64,000 nucleotides of DNA from Nitrobacteraceae bacterium AZCC 1564 (GCA_036924835.1 JBAGRR010000001.1:4169001-4233000); one strand, 5' to 3'; counted from the stretch's first letter, positions 35,284-44,459 are shown. A program made the numbers and translations. The notes: generated by a model from the sequence alone, not told the origin.

Positions 35284-36293
35284 GCGTGACGCGCGATTTC
35301 TGGCTCACCAGCGGCCATCATTTGCTGGATCGAGATGCAGAGGGGCGTTTGCGTATCACCAGTGATTTTATAAAGGCATATCTAGCCAGACCAGAGCTCG
35401 TGCCGCCGGGGGACGCATGTTCGGCGGAGCGTGAATTGTATCGATTGCTGTTCGAGGATCCGTTGCGTCCGGTCGCGAACTCTCAGATCTCAGTCATCGC
35501 GGATGCAGATGCGCGGGAGAATTGGAGCGTCTTGATCGAGTGGCGCGATCACCTTGCCAGCGTCGATACGCTTGAGGCAGCTTATCTCGATATCGTCCGT
35601 CGCTCGCTTAGGTTTCCTCACATCTTCATTAGCCAGTTGGTGCAGGCAATATTGCGGAATATGCTGAACGATTGCGACGACGTATTCGTGCTCCGCGCCG
35701 CGGAAATGTTCTTCCGGCCACAAAAGTTCAACTTGCAGGAAGGTACGATGCTCGCCACCGACTTGGAGACCGCGGAGCATCATGAGGGCCGGAGGGACTC
35801 ACCGCTCGTTGCCCTGCTAGGTTTGCCGCCGACGTCAGGTGTCGATGTTCTTAGCGATGGTAATATGTCGAGTTACTGGTCCCGCAGCGATATGTTCGAC
35901 ATGGCGCTTGATTTCACGGGCGGTCAGCGTGGATTGACGGCGCTGGGTGAGGTCGTTGCGCGATGGATATCGCATCTCCTCGCGGTTGACGTTGTGATCG
36001 AGCCGTTGACCGAACTGCGGGATACGCCTCTGGTGTGGTATGTCGGGTTGGATTCCGATGCGACGCGCCTCGGGAATTCACTCTGGAATAACGATGAGAT
36101 CGACGAGACGGCATACAGCCGAATACTCGGCCTTTATCGTCTGACATTCACCAATCCCGCCGACGTTATCGAGAGAGTGCGCGGCGAGCCGGTTTATCTC
36201 ATAATCGCAATAGGGGAGGACGAAGTCCTCCGCCTGAAGCCACAGAATCTTGTGACGGGCCTGCCCATCGCCCAAGTGGAGAACGTCAATTGA
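35280..36293 (+). CDS. DUF6352 family protein
   Basis: A 337-residue soluble protein beginning with the DUF6352 signature RDFWLTSGHHLLDRDAEGRL, followed by FIKAYLARPELVPP and SCAERELYRLL-like segments. Later there is YWSRSDMFDMALDFTGGQRG. No cofactor site is evident. It starts inside the stop of the DUF6505 gene, and its own stop overlaps the TTG start of the DUF3305 gene. The chain of overlaps argues for a multiprotein assembly or maturation complex for formate dehydrogenase. Confidence 0.78.
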   Translation: MSVTRDFWLTSGHHLLDRDAEGRLRITSDFIKAYLARPELVPPGDACSAERELYRLLFEDPLRPVANSQISVIADADARENWSVLIEWRDHLASVDTLEAAYLDIVRRSLRFPHIFISQLVQAILRNMLNDCDDVFVLRAAEMFFRPQKFNLQEGTMLATDLETAEHHEGRRDSPLVALLGLPPTSGVDVLSDGNMSSYWSRSDMFDMALDFTGGQRGLTALGEVVARWISHLLAVDVVIEPLTELRDTPLVWYVGLDSDATRLGNSLWNNDEIDETAYSRILGLYRLTFTNPADVIERVRGEPVYLIIAIGEDEVLRLKPQNLVTGLPIAQVENVN

Positions 36294-36802
36294 GATCGAC
36301 GACTCTAGCGAGTATTCCAGTCGGTGTTGTGGTCGAGCGTCGCAAGGCAAGGAGTCCATGGGCGGACCATTTGTGGCGGCCGATCTCTGTGCTCGCCGGA
36401 ATACCGGCGGTCGAACCGTGGACGCTGATCAGTGCCGATGCGGACGTCGCGGTATTTTATGTCGGTCAAGGCACCATCGAACTCCATCGGACCGAGACGG
36501 TTTACTACCGCCAGAATCTGACATCGGGTGCGCCGAAATTATGGGTGGTGATGCGCCACACTGCGACGGGAGTCGAGTTGGTCGCGGTGACGGCAGATCC
36601 TGCAGAAGGAGAAGCGCTGACCGACGCCGGGGATGACATCGTGGAGACGGTGTCTATGCCTGGACCGATCGCTGCGACGATCGATGAATTTATCGCCGTG
36701 CATCACGTCGAACAGCCTTTCATCAAGCGCCGACGTACGCCGTCGGAACATCAGGTTTCTGGCCGTCAGGATGGCAGAGTGGAGAAACGGCGAAATGGCT
36801 GA
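36290..36802 (+). CDS. DUF3305 domain protein
   Basis: A 170-residue protein with the DUF3305 hallmark IPVGVVVERRKARSPWADHLWRP near the start, then YVGQGTIELHRTETVYYRQN and PKLWVVMRH. It has the TTG start at 36290; no ATG fits, and the position overlaps the upstream stop. DUF3305 is almost always followed by DUF3306 in formate dehydrogenase loci, as here. The last 8 bases overlap the DUF3306 gene. Function unknown; it is soluble. Confidence 0.8.
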   Translation: MRSTTLASIPVGVVVERRKARSPWADHLWRPISVLAGIPAVEPWTLISADADVAVFYVGQGTIELHRTETVYYRQNLTSGAPKLWVVMRHTATGVELVAVTADPAEGEALTDAGDDIVETVSMPGPIAATIDEFIAVHHVEQPFIKRRRTPSEHQVSGRQDGRVEKRRNG

Positions 36803-37481
36803 GAACTTCGCTTCGCGGTGGTCGCGATTGAAAATATCTCGAGCGGACGAAGCTCCCGCGCCAACCAATGACGGTGCGGGATTGCCGGACGGCGCTGGTG
36901 CCGTGACTGGTGTGCAGGATGAAAGCGGCAATTTGGACTGTGACGAATTGCCAGAGCAGGTCTTCGATGTAACGTCTCTGCCGTCAATCGATTCAATTAC
37001 CGTGGAGACGGACATCCGAGCGTTTCTGCAGACCGGTGTGCCAGAGGACCTGAAGCGGAGCGCGCTTCGTCGGGCGTGGACAACCAATCCGGCTATTCGG
37101 GACTTCATCGGCATTGCCGAGAACCAGTGGGACTTCAACGATCCAAACGGCCTGCCGGGCTTTGGACCATTGCGTGACACCGACAACGTCCCGATGCTCG
37201 TTGCGCAGGCACTGGGCCAGTTCAGGAATGCCCGCGCCTCGATCGACAAGGTGAGTGCATCAAACGCGCCTTCAGATGAAACGAGAGAGGTGCGTGCGTC
37301 ACCTCTGGCCAAGGGAGATGTGAAGGCAGGTGTAGAAGTCCTCTCTCCAGCGGTGGCGGTTCAGCAGTCTCCGATCCAAACGGAGCATGACATTTCATTT
37401 GCAGAACGCGGTCAAACGGGGTCTGGGGAGCAGGAGGAGGTGCGTCGTCGCCGGTCCCACGGTGGTGCGTTACCGAGATGA
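36795..37481 (+). CDS. DUF3306 domain protein
   Basis: A 228-residue acidic, low-complexity protein. ATG 36795 is preferred over ATG 36771 because it gives the typical DUF3306 start ENFASRWSRLK with GGAG upstream. The conserved middle reads PSIDSITVETDIRAFLQTGV, LKRSALRRAWTTNPAIRDF and DFNDPNGLPGFGPL. The final third is disordered in appearance and rich in Ser, Val and Glu. It pairs with DUF3305 by an 8-base overlap. Function unknown. Confidence 0.8.
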   Translation: MAENFASRWSRLKISRADEAPAPTNDGAGLPDGAGAVTGVQDESGNLDCDELPEQVFDVTSLPSIDSITVETDIRAFLQTGVPEDLKRSALRRAWTTNPAIRDFIGIAENQWDFNDPNGLPGFGPLRDTDNVPMLVAQALGQFRNARASIDKVSASNAPSDETREVRASPLAKGDVKAGVEVLSPAVAVQQSPIQTEHDISFAERGQTGSGEQEEVRRRRSHGGALPR

Positions 37482-37527
37482 GAATTCGTGATATGCGATC
37501 ACATGTTTCATCAGAGGCCGTAACGTT

Positions 37528-38133
37528 GTGTCCAATACGATAGACACCCCGATGACGATCGATGACACGGATCTGGCCCGAGCTCAGGAATATGCGTTGT
37601 TGGCCAACCTGCTCGCACGCAGTCCGAATGACGACATGCTCGCACGCATTGCTCTGTTGAGGGATGATGCAAGCGAACTCGGTCTTGCGCATGCCAAGTT
37701 GGCGGAGAGCGCAGCGAAGACGACTTCTGAAATCGTATTGCGAGAGTATTTCGATCTGTTCAGCGGTCTCGGCAAAAACGGGCTGTTACCCTACGCCTCG
37801 TACTATGTTGCAGCTTCTCTTTACGGGCGGCCGCTCTCGCGGTTGCGCGAGACGCTGCAGGAACTCGGCATCGCCCGCTCCGACGCCAACACCGAGCCCG
37901 AAGACCATGCTGCGACCTTCTGCGAGATCATGGCCGGCATGGCCAACGGGGACATTAAGGTCTCCAGCGCGTTTCATCGTGAATTTTTCGAGGAACAAGT
38001 TGCGCCATGGATCAGGCGGTTTTTCACGGACCTTGAAAAATCCTCCGTCGCAAAGTTCTACGCTCGGGTTGGGATGGTCGGGCGTATCTTCATGGATATT
38101 GAGGCCAAGGCATTTAAGCTCCAAAGCTTTTAA
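37528..38133 (+). CDS. TorD/DmsD-family molybdoenzyme chaperone
   Basis: A 201-residue all-helical protein of the TorD family, which binds the Tat signal of a molybdoenzyme and proofreads cofactor insertion before export. Visible features are REYFDLFSGLGKNGLLPYAS (the LF-G-G-LLPY core), DHAATFCEIMAGMANGD and SAFHREFFEEQVAPWIRRFF. The start is GTG 37528, with ATG 37552 as alternative. It lies 46 bases after DUF3306. The Tat-signal catalytic subunit at 27998 is the obvious client. Confidence 0.87.
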   Translation: MSNTIDTPMTIDDTDLARAQEYALLANLLARSPNDDMLARIALLRDDASELGLAHAKLAESAAKTTSEIVLREYFDLFSGLGKNGLLPYASYYVAASLYGRPLSRLRETLQELGIARSDANTEPEDHAATFCEIMAGMANGDIKVSSAFHREFFEEQVAPWIRRFFTDLEKSSVAKFYARVGMVGRIFMDIEAKAFKLQSF

Positions 38134-38212
38134 ACTCTCTGGTTCGTGAAGGCGATCTCAGATCGGTAACCAAGACTTAGACGAATTCATTGTTTGAAAA
38201 CGAGGAAGCGAG

Positions 38213-38350
38213 ATGCGCGTATTTATGTTCTCATGTTTGGCTATCGCGCTCATCGCCGTAAGCGCCACTGTCATTCTGGATTCCGGCTTCCAGGAATCGG
38301 CGTCGGAGGCTTTCACGGCGTACGGCGTGCGTGGGCCGGCGTTCGATTAA
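38213..38350 (+). CDS. 45-residue signal-anchored small protein ending the formate dehydrogenase operon
   Basis: A short ORF from ATG 38213 with GAGGAAG upstream. The product is a hydrophobic helix (FMFSCLAIALIAVSATVIL) followed by a short polar tail with FQESASEAFTAYGVR. Similar very short proteins end formate dehydrogenase operons in bradyrhizobia. The single helix suggests a membrane-bound small subunit or assembly factor. It lies 79 bases after the chaperone gene. Confidence 0.65.
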   Translation: MRVFMFSCLAIALIAVSATVILDSGFQESASEAFTAYGVRGPAFD

Positions 38351-38430
38351 GCGTGTAGGTGTTCTAGCTGATCTCTTGTTTAACACGCGTAAACACATCT
38401 CAGCATCACACGGTCAGACCGGCTGCGCTC

Positions 38431-38600
38431 ACAGAGAGGAACTCGCAGAGGGATTGCTCGTACGTGTCTTGCCGGATTGGGAATTCGGGAAGATCGAGCT
38501 GCATGCCGGCTCGCCCGCAGGGAAAGCTGCGGAAGCTGCCGCGCAGGGCTTGACGGAGTTTCTTATTGTGGAATTCGCCAAGATCACACGCTTCAGTTAG
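38431..38600 (+). pseudogene. LysR effector-domain C-terminal fragment
   Basis: Codons read EELAEGLLVRVLPDWEFGKI and then AGSPAGKAAEAAAQGLTEFL, the end of a LysR effector domain (G-x-L-V-x-V-L-P-D-W and P-A-G-K-A). No HTH is found upstream; the sequence from 38351 to 38430 is not recognisable. A small remnant only. Confidence 0.55.
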
Positions 38601-38752
38601 GACGATCGGCAGCGGCGGTATAACGACCGGATATCGACTTCATGGCGAGAGGTGATTTCACACTGGTTCGCAAGGGATTCAAAGTGAATACGGCATCGCA
38701 TGACGGCTTGACGCGATAAGACCGCGAATTCACAGCGAGCCAGGAGGTCGAT

Positions 38753-39865
38753 ATGCCCATCGGAAAGGTAGCCGAATTCCCGTTCCAAAATTCAAGCGAC
38801 GGATCCTCAGTCTCTGTATCGACAGACCAGATCGTAATTCTCGCGGACCGCGGGGGAGTGGCGATTGGTTCGGGCCGGTTGTTTAGTGCCTTTGTTCGTC
38901 CGCCACGCGCCAATGCGCAAGACTTCTCAAGCCAATCAAGGTCCGTCGATATCCCGCTGGTAGGGGAAGACGGCGTGGTTACTGGTGTACTCTGCCACGA
39001 GGTTCCATCAGCGGCAGCCGCAAACTGCGTCGCGCGCTTTGACGGCCGGGACTTGGAGACGGTCAGCGAGATAACACGCGTCGCCGTCCATGATATCAAT
39101 AACCTTTTGGCCGTGATCGACAGCGGCCTTCGACTCCTAAGTCGCCAAGACGACGAAGAAGGACGGGGGGCCATCCTTGGAAAAATGCGCGAGGCTATCG
39201 GCCGAGGAGCGCTGTTGAGCCGGCGTATTCTTGACTCCATGCAACCGCGCACCATGTCGGTCGGGGTCAGCGCGGCGAGCCTTCGTGTTGCGGGCTTAGT
39301 GGAGACACTCCGGACAAAACTTCGATCTACGGTGGAAGTACGCGCGGCGATAGACCCGGAGCTGTGGAAATTTCGCGCTGACCCGGACGGACTTTACCTC
39401 ACGCTACTCGGGCTGTGCGAGAACGCGGCCGATTCTATGCCCGAAGGTGGCAAGATCGTCCTTTCGGCACAGAACGTGCATGAGGATGCGGACACAGCGC
39501 GACGTCTTGTCAGCTTCTCGATCTTGGACAACGGTGCGGGTATGTCAGAGCAAGCAGTTGCGCTCGCCTTCGGCCCGCGCACCTCAACCAACACATCTGA
39601 AAAAAGCCGCGGCGTCAGCCTTGCTCAAGTTCAGCACTTTGTGCAGCGTCAAGGCGGCGCCGTGACAATCCGCAGTGAACCCGCGATAGGCACGTTGGTC
39701 AGGCTGGTGTTCCCATCAGTCGTTTCGCCCTCGATGTCATCAGCACTAGGTGGCTGCCCTAACCGTAGCGGCGGCCTGTCGAGGATCGCATACACTCCGT
39801 CGGCAACCGGTGACGGTGGCTTTTTCCATCTAACCGATGTGGAGGGCAGCGCAGAAGATACTTAG
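38753..39865 (+). CDS. Cytosolic sensor histidine kinase
   Basis: A 370-residue kinase from ATG 38753 (AGGAGG upstream). The N-terminal 105 residues form an unassigned sensor region. The phosphoacceptor box is VAVHDINNLLAVIDSGLRLL, the H-D-I-N-N type of the NtrB-like HisKA group. The ATPase domain has LLGLCENAADSMPEGGKI (N-box), FSILDNGAGMSE (G1) and a shortened G2. There is no membrane segment and no receiver gene nearby. The next gene is the NhaA fusion, 27 bases on, so the two may be co-transcribed. Confidence 0.82.
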   Translation: MPIGKVAEFPFQNSSDGSSVSVSTDQIVILADRGGVAIGSGRLFSAFVRPPRANAQDFSSQSRSVDIPLVGEDGVVTGVLCHEVPSAAAANCVARFDGRDLETVSEITRVAVHDINNLLAVIDSGLRLLSRQDDEEGRGAILGKMREAIGRGALLSRRILDSMQPRTMSVGVSAASLRVAGLVETLRTKLRSTVEVRAAIDPELWKFRADPDGLYLTLLGLCENAADSMPEGGKIVLSAQNVHEDADTARRLVSFSILDNGAGMSEQAVALAFGPRTSTNTSEKSRGVSLAQVQHFVQRQGGAVTIRSEPAIGTLVRLVFPSVVSPSMSSALGGCPNRSGGLSRIAYTPSATGDGGFFHLTDVEGSAEDT

Positions 39866-39892
39866 GTTGCGTATCTTGGAGGCGATTAGCCC

Positions 39893-41773
39893 ATGGAACT
39901 AAACAAGTCTTCCAGTTGGCTCGACCGCGCCGTCGACCCGAAAAGGGACCACGTTCTCGGTCCTCCAAATGCAGAGATATCACTTGTCGAATACGGCAGT
40001 TACGCGTGTCCACACTGCCGGGCGGCCAACGCGAGAATCGCAGAAGCACGCGATCAGTTGGGCGAGAGGGTGTGTTACACCTTTAGGCATCTACCCCTTA
40101 CGGATAACATGATGGCTTTCCGGGCCGCGGAACTGGCGGAGCTCGCGCCCACACCTGAAGCTTTCTGGAATGCTCATATCAAGTTGATGACGCGATCCCC
40201 TCGACTCACCGAGGAGGATTTGTTCGCCGTGGCAACTGACTTGGGACTGCCTGCGGACTTCGCATCGATCGAGAATGACGCTATTCGCCGCGCCAGGGCT
40301 CGTGTCGAGGAAGACGTCGCGAGCTCGCGCGCAAGCGGCGTAATGTTCACGCCGACATTCTTCATCAACCGACGACGCTACGACGGTCCTTGGGATGAGA
40401 GCTCATTTGTTGATGCGATGCTCGGAACACTTGGGCACCGGGTGCGCGTTGCGGCTCTCGACTTCGCAAGTTGGGGCCCGTCCGCTGGCATTTTGTTGGT
40501 CTTGGCAACAGTGGTCTCGGTCGCGATCGCAAACTCACCGCTAGGTCCAGTGTTCGACTCATTCTGGCACATGCAGTTCGGCATAGCGCTCGGCGAAGTC
40601 AGCTTTCGGATGTCGCTTTTGCACTGGGTCAATGACGGCCTCTTGACGATTTTCTTCCTCGTTGTGGGCTTGGAGATAAAGCGCGAACTCACTATCGGTC
40701 ACCTCGCAAGCCGTCGATCCGCGGCGTTCCCGATTGCAGCTGCAGTCGGTGGGATGGTGGCACCAGCGCTAACCTACATGGTCGTCGTGCCGACAGGTTT
40801 GTGGTCGCACGGTTGGGGCGTCCCAATGGCGACGGATACTGCTTTTGCGATTGCGCTGATAGCCATGATGGGCTCGCGCGTGCCAGTCGAATTGCGTATC
40901 TTTCTTACTGCTGCCGCCATCGTCGATGACATCGGTGCAATCCTCGTTGTCGCAGCCTTCTACTCAGGTGACATGCATGGGTGGTTTTTGCTCGGGGCAT
41001 TTGCGGTCACCGGGGGGCTTGCACTTCTGAGCCGCTCAGGGGTCTACGTGCTAACCCCTTACTTGCTATTGGGGCTCGTGCTCTGGATTCTCGTTTTCGC
41101 AGGCGGACTGCATGCGACCTTAGCTGGGGTGGTGCTTGCACTGTTTATCCCGACGCGGCCGCCCGCGAACCTCTCATTGCTCATGACTCAAGCGAGCACG
41201 ATTATTGCTTCAGAGGCAAAGCACGAGGGCGAAGTGCTGAGACACGGTCCATCGACACCGGCTCTTCGCGCACTGGACGCGATTCACGATCGTATCGAGT
41301 CGCCAGCGGACCGACTGCTGCGGCGTGCCGGTGCGAGGTCGAGTTACCTGGTGTTGCCACTCTTCGCGCTGGCGAATGCCGGCGTCTTTATTAGCCAAGA
41401 CGTGTTTCTCGAACACAAGCGGTTTATGGCCGCGATCGTTGCAGGCTTGGTCGTAGGCAAGCCTGTCGGAATTCTCCTTGCGACGGGGGCGGTGGTGTGG
41501 GCTGGCGTGGCGGCGAAGCCGGCAGAATACTCGTGGCTCCAACTCGCGGGTGCGGGGTCGCTTGCGGGAATAGGCTTTACAATGTCGCTGTTCATAGCGG
41601 GACAAGCATTTCCGATGCCGCTGGACTTCTCGGCCGCAAAGGTTGCCGTGTTCATGGCATCTACCGCGTCCGCCATAATAGGCGCGACTATCCTATGGAG
41701 CGCGTCTCGCTACAACGTTGCCGCTAGTGGCGGCGGCAAACGCGTACCGGAGCTTGGCAGCAAGGCCGTGTGA
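39893..41773 (+). CDS. nhaA: DsbA-like thioredoxin domain fused to Na+/H+ antiporter NhaA
   Basis: A 626-residue fusion. Residues about 15-185 are a DsbA-like thioredoxin domain with C39-P-H-C42, a helical insert and the cis-Pro loop VMFTPTFFINRRRYDG. Residues about 190-610 are NhaA: LLHWVNDGLLTIFFLVVGLEIKREL, the unwound helix region ATDTAFAIAL and the ion-binding aspartates D345-D346 in AAAIVDDIGAILVV. No signal peptide precedes the thioredoxin domain, so it should face the cytoplasm. NhaA exchanges Na+ for H+ under alkaline or salt stress. Fusion forms exist in other bacteria, but the redox partner is not known. Confidence 0.88.
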   Translation: MELNKSSSWLDRAVDPKRDHVLGPPNAEISLVEYGSYACPHCRAANARIAEARDQLGERVCYTFRHLPLTDNMMAFRAAELAELAPTPEAFWNAHIKLMTRSPRLTEEDLFAVATDLGLPADFASIENDAIRRARARVEEDVASSRASGVMFTPTFFINRRRYDGPWDESSFVDAMLGTLGHRVRVAALDFASWGPSAGILLVLATVVSVAIANSPLGPVFDSFWHMQFGIALGEVSFRMSLLHWVNDGLLTIFFLVVGLEIKRELTIGHLASRRSAAFPIAAAVGGMVAPALTYMVVVPTGLWSHGWGVPMATDTAFAIALIAMMGSRVPVELRIFLTAAAIVDDIGAILVVAAFYSGDMHGWFLLGAFAVTGGLALLSRSGVYVLTPYLLLGLVLWILVFAGGLHATLAGVVLALFIPTRPPANLSLLMTQASTIIASEAKHEGEVLRHGPSTPALRALDAIHDRIESPADRLLRRAGARSSYLVLPLFALANAGVFISQDVFLEHKRFMAAIVAGLVVGKPVGILLATGAVVWAGVAAKPAEYSWLQLAGAGSLAGIGFTMSLFIAGQAFPMPLDFSAAKVAVFMASTASAIIGATILWSASRYNVAASGGGKRVPELGSKAV

Positions 41774-41819
41774 CTCTGAAGATATCAGATTAATCGTAAC
41801 GAAGCAGAAGAGAAATTAC

Positions 41820-42224
41820 ATGATTTTACCGAATGGCGCGACTGTAGCTGTCGTGGACGGAAGCAGAATTCGTCTCTTTCATAACAAGGGCGCTGAACAC
41901 GGTGTGCACCTCGTCGAGATTGCGGCTGAAAGTGTTGAGCGAGAAAACGCAGGATCAGGGTCACGTCATCACACCGGGGCCGCAAATCCTGATTCCGCGC
42001 GTCTGTCTGAGGATGACTTCAGCGCAGCGGCCGCCGCTGTCCTTAACAGGCTAAGCCTGGATGGCGCCATTGAGCACCTTGTGTTGATCGCAGATCCCAG
42101 GACGCTGGGTGAGATGCGGCGACACTTCAGCAGCCAAGTTGTTCGGAAAGTTATCCGCGACTTTCCCAAAGACCTTACCAGCCACTCCACAAAGGAAATC
42201 GCACACATGATCTCCAAAGCGTGA
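41820..42224 (+). CDS. Host-attachment-family protein (PF10116 type)
   Basis: A 134-residue soluble protein starting at ATG 41820. It fits the family named for an Agrobacterium attachment gene: TVAVVDGSRIRLFHNKGAEH at the start, and HLVLIADPRTLGEMRRHFSS, then KVIRDFPKDLTSHSTKEI at the end. These proteins resemble the eRF1/baeRF fold, and the attachment role is doubtful in most species. It follows the nhaA fusion by 46 bases in the same direction. Confidence 0.75.
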   Translation: MILPNGATVAVVDGSRIRLFHNKGAEHGVHLVEIAAESVERENAGSGSRHHTGAANPDSARLSEDDFSAAAAAVLNRLSLDGAIEHLVLIADPRTLGEMRRHFSSQVVRKVIRDFPKDLTSHSTKEIAHMISKA

Positions 42225-42493
42225 CAAGTGCGAATATGGGATTCTGTGACCTCAGCCTTGAGGCGCGCTCCTAGTCGGCAAAGCCCTCGGGTTGTGACAG
42301 TCGTGACGTGACAGACGAAAGGTGACGCGAGGCACATACCCCGACCGGTCGACATCGCCCCGCCCGCAAAATGGGGCGGACTGGATGAGAATTCATGAGT
42401 GGTGCGGCTAAGTCGTCGATGATGGCTACTACAATTTACTCAACTGCACCAATCTCTAAAGGACCCAACGCGGCGCGATGTCAGGACGTTAGC

Positions 42494-43153
42494 ATGAGCA
42501 GAAGGCCGAAGAGTACCGCGACTACGTCTCGGGGCGGAGCGCAGGCGTCTCTCCTTGACGCTGCAACAGGAAGTGCGACGGAGTATTTGATAGCGTCGTG
42601 CCAGACAGAGCGCGCTTTGAAGGCTGGAGAACACGCGCCATCGTTTCGGTTGCCGGATGAGGCGGGCGTCGAGGTTTCGTCAGAAGCGCTTTTGAGCCGA
42701 GGTCCCATGCTCCTGATGTTTTTTTGCGGGAGTTGGTGTGTGCCCTGTAACTCGGACTTGCGCGCTCTTGAAAGGGTTCGGAAGACGGTCGAAGTGAGGG
42801 GGGCCACCGTGGTGGGTATTTCCCAGCAGACTGTGGAAGAAAACCTCAAGACGCGGCATCGCTTAAAGCTTGGTTTCTCTATACTCAGCGATCGAGGGGG
42901 CCTTGTCTGCTCGCAATTCGGCGTTCGCTGGCAAATACCCGAACTACTCCGAGGCCTATATCGTAAGAGCGGTGTTGATCTAGCTCTCCTAAATGGAGAG
43001 GGGAGTTGGACGCTTCCGATATCCGCTACTTTCGTTGTCGATCGCGCCGGCCTCATCATCTGCGCAGAAGTAAACCCCGGTCAGGTTGGCCGGTCCAACC
43101 CTCGGGATATCCTACCTGTTATCGGTTATCTGTGCGGCTCGCACGCCGTGTGA
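42494..43153 (+). CDS. AhpC/TSA-type peroxiredoxin-like protein
   Basis: The third peroxiredoxin-like protein of the window, about 219 residues from ATG 42494, which has AGGA seven bases upstream. ATG 42395 is an alternative that adds 33 unstructured residues. The core is KAGEHAPSFRLPDEAG, the active site MFFCGSWCVPCNSDLRALE (C82, C85), VVGISQQTVEE and LPISATFVVDRAGL. The CxxC is C-V-P-C rather than C-P-F-C as in the two paralogues. No LysR gene is adjacent here. Confidence 0.75.
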   Translation: MSRRPKSTATTSRGGAQASLLDAATGSATEYLIASCQTERALKAGEHAPSFRLPDEAGVEVSSEALLSRGPMLLMFFCGSWCVPCNSDLRALERVRKTVEVRGATVVGISQQTVEENLKTRHRLKLGFSILSDRGGLVCSQFGVRWQIPELLRGLYRKSGVDLALLNGEGSWTLPISATFVVDRAGLIICAEVNPGQVGRSNPRDILPVIGYLCGSHAV

Positions 43154-43265
43154 TTGTGCAATGACTTGTTGCACAATTGCTTGTTCGGCCGGGCCTTCGC
43201 GAACCGGACCGAAAAAGTAGCCGCGCGTTAACTCTCCGGGCCAGGACGGCAAGAGAAGCGAGAAC

Positions 43266-43472
43266 GTGGCCAAACGCCCTTTCGGCGCAAGAACGGTCGT
43301 CTCCAGTCAGTCGTTCACACTTAGAGAAAATGGCTCGATGTTCGAAGCGACCCCTTTGGCATTTTCATCATGCGACCCTACGGATGTGGGGGACGCATTA
43401 GTAAGGAATGTTGCAACAGGAGGCGGTTATTCCGGCATTGGAAAGACGCGACTTCCCTATTTGGAGCTATGA
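43266..43472 (+). CDS. Possible 68-residue hypothetical protein
   Basis: A GTG at 43266 with a purine-rich AAGAGAAGCGAGAA upstream opens a 68-codon frame. The product contains SSCDPTDVGDALVRNVATGG and ends IGKTRLPYLEL. It has no recognised domain. It meets the convergent egtD gene with a 6-base overlap. Support is limited to the ribosome site and an uninterrupted frame. The 43154-43265 stretch before it shows nothing. Confidence 0.3.
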   Translation: MAKRPFGARTVVSSQSFTLRENGSMFEATPLAFSSCDPTDVGDALVRNVATGGGYSGIGKTRLPYLEL

Positions 43473-44459
43473 GGCTGCCGCATCGGACGCCAAGATCATG
43501 GCGAATAATCCGTCTGGATCCGTCCATTCCGCGACTGGAGCCCAACCGCCGGCCCGGAGGAGCGTTCGGGCGCTCGGAATGTCGTACTTGTAGCTATTCT
43601 CTGTGTGGATCGTCTCATCAGCTACTAGTTGAAACGGTACGCCGTCGATTTCGAAGAACACAGGTTCGGTTGCCCGAAGATGCATTTCGATCCGAGAGTC
43701 GAGACTGTTCCACCGCACCAAGTGCTCAAAGCGTGAGACAGGGATGTTTGCGCGAAGTTCGCGGTTGATACGATGGAGGAGGTTGAGATTGAATTGCGCG
43801 GTCACACCGGTTGCGTCGTCGTAAGCAGGGATAAGGACGCGCGTGTCCTTAATCATATCGAGACCGATCAACAGTGACGCGCCAGAACCAAGTGTGAGAC
43901 CGATTGTTCGGAGCAGGTTCACGGCATCATAGGGTGTCGAGTTGCCAAGGGTAGACCCTGGAAAGAACCCAATCGGGGACTCACAGGAAATCACTGAAGG
44001 CAGGGAAATCGGCCTTGCAGGCAAGGAAATTGGCTTTGTGAAGTCTGCCTCAACAGGCAGCATCGGGATGTGGGGAAAACGCTTTCTTAGGGCTCCTACG
44101 GAGCCACGGAGAAATTCTCCTGAAATGTCGATCGGAACGTAGGATGCGGGCGCCAGGGCTTGCAGTAGGATCGGTGTCTTCGTGGACGAGCCTGATCCGA
44201 ATTCGACAAGCATGCGGCCGCAGCCAAGTATGCGGCACATGTCGGCGACATTAGTCTGAAGAATCGAGCGCTCTGCCCGGTACGGGTAATATTCAGGCAG
44301 CTGGGTAATTGCCTCAAACAAAGCCGATCCCTTCGAATCGTAGAGCCATCGAGGCGCAATTCTGCGGGGGGTCGACGAGAGGCCGGTCAGAATGTCATTT
44401 CTGAACTCGTTGTCGTCGTTGAGTGAGGATGTTGGACGTTGGACTTCTAGAACCGACAT
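43467..44459 (-). CDS. egtD: EgtD-type L-histidine N-alpha-methyltransferase
   Basis: A SAM-dependent methyltransferase of the EgtD family, which makes hercynine in ergothioneine synthesis. Segments seen are APRWLYDSKGSALFEAITQL, YYPYRAERSIL, the SAM loop VEFGSGSSTKTPILL, FFPGSTLGNS and ENSYKYDIPSARTLL. ATG 44459 gives 330 residues, close to the usual 320; an upstream ATG at 44555 would add 32 residues that overlap the decayed DUF488 gene. No egtB gene is adjacent, so the ergothioneine pathway may be split or partial. Confidence 0.85.
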   Translation of the reverse strand: MSVLEVQRPTSSLNDDNEFRNDILTGLSSTPRRIAPRWLYDSKGSALFEAITQLPEYYPYRAERSILQTNVADMCRILGCGRMLVEFGSGSSTKTPILLQALAPASYVPIDISGEFLRGSVGALRKRFPHIPMLPVEADFTKPISLPARPISLPSVISCESPIGFFPGSTLGNSTPYDAVNLLRTIGLTLGSGASLLIGLDMIKDTRVLIPAYDDATGVTAQFNLNLLHRINRELRANIPVSRFEHLVRWNSLDSRIEMHLRATEPVFFEIDGVPFQLVADETIHTENSYKYDIPSARTLLRAGGWAPVAEWTDPDGLFAMILASDAAAS

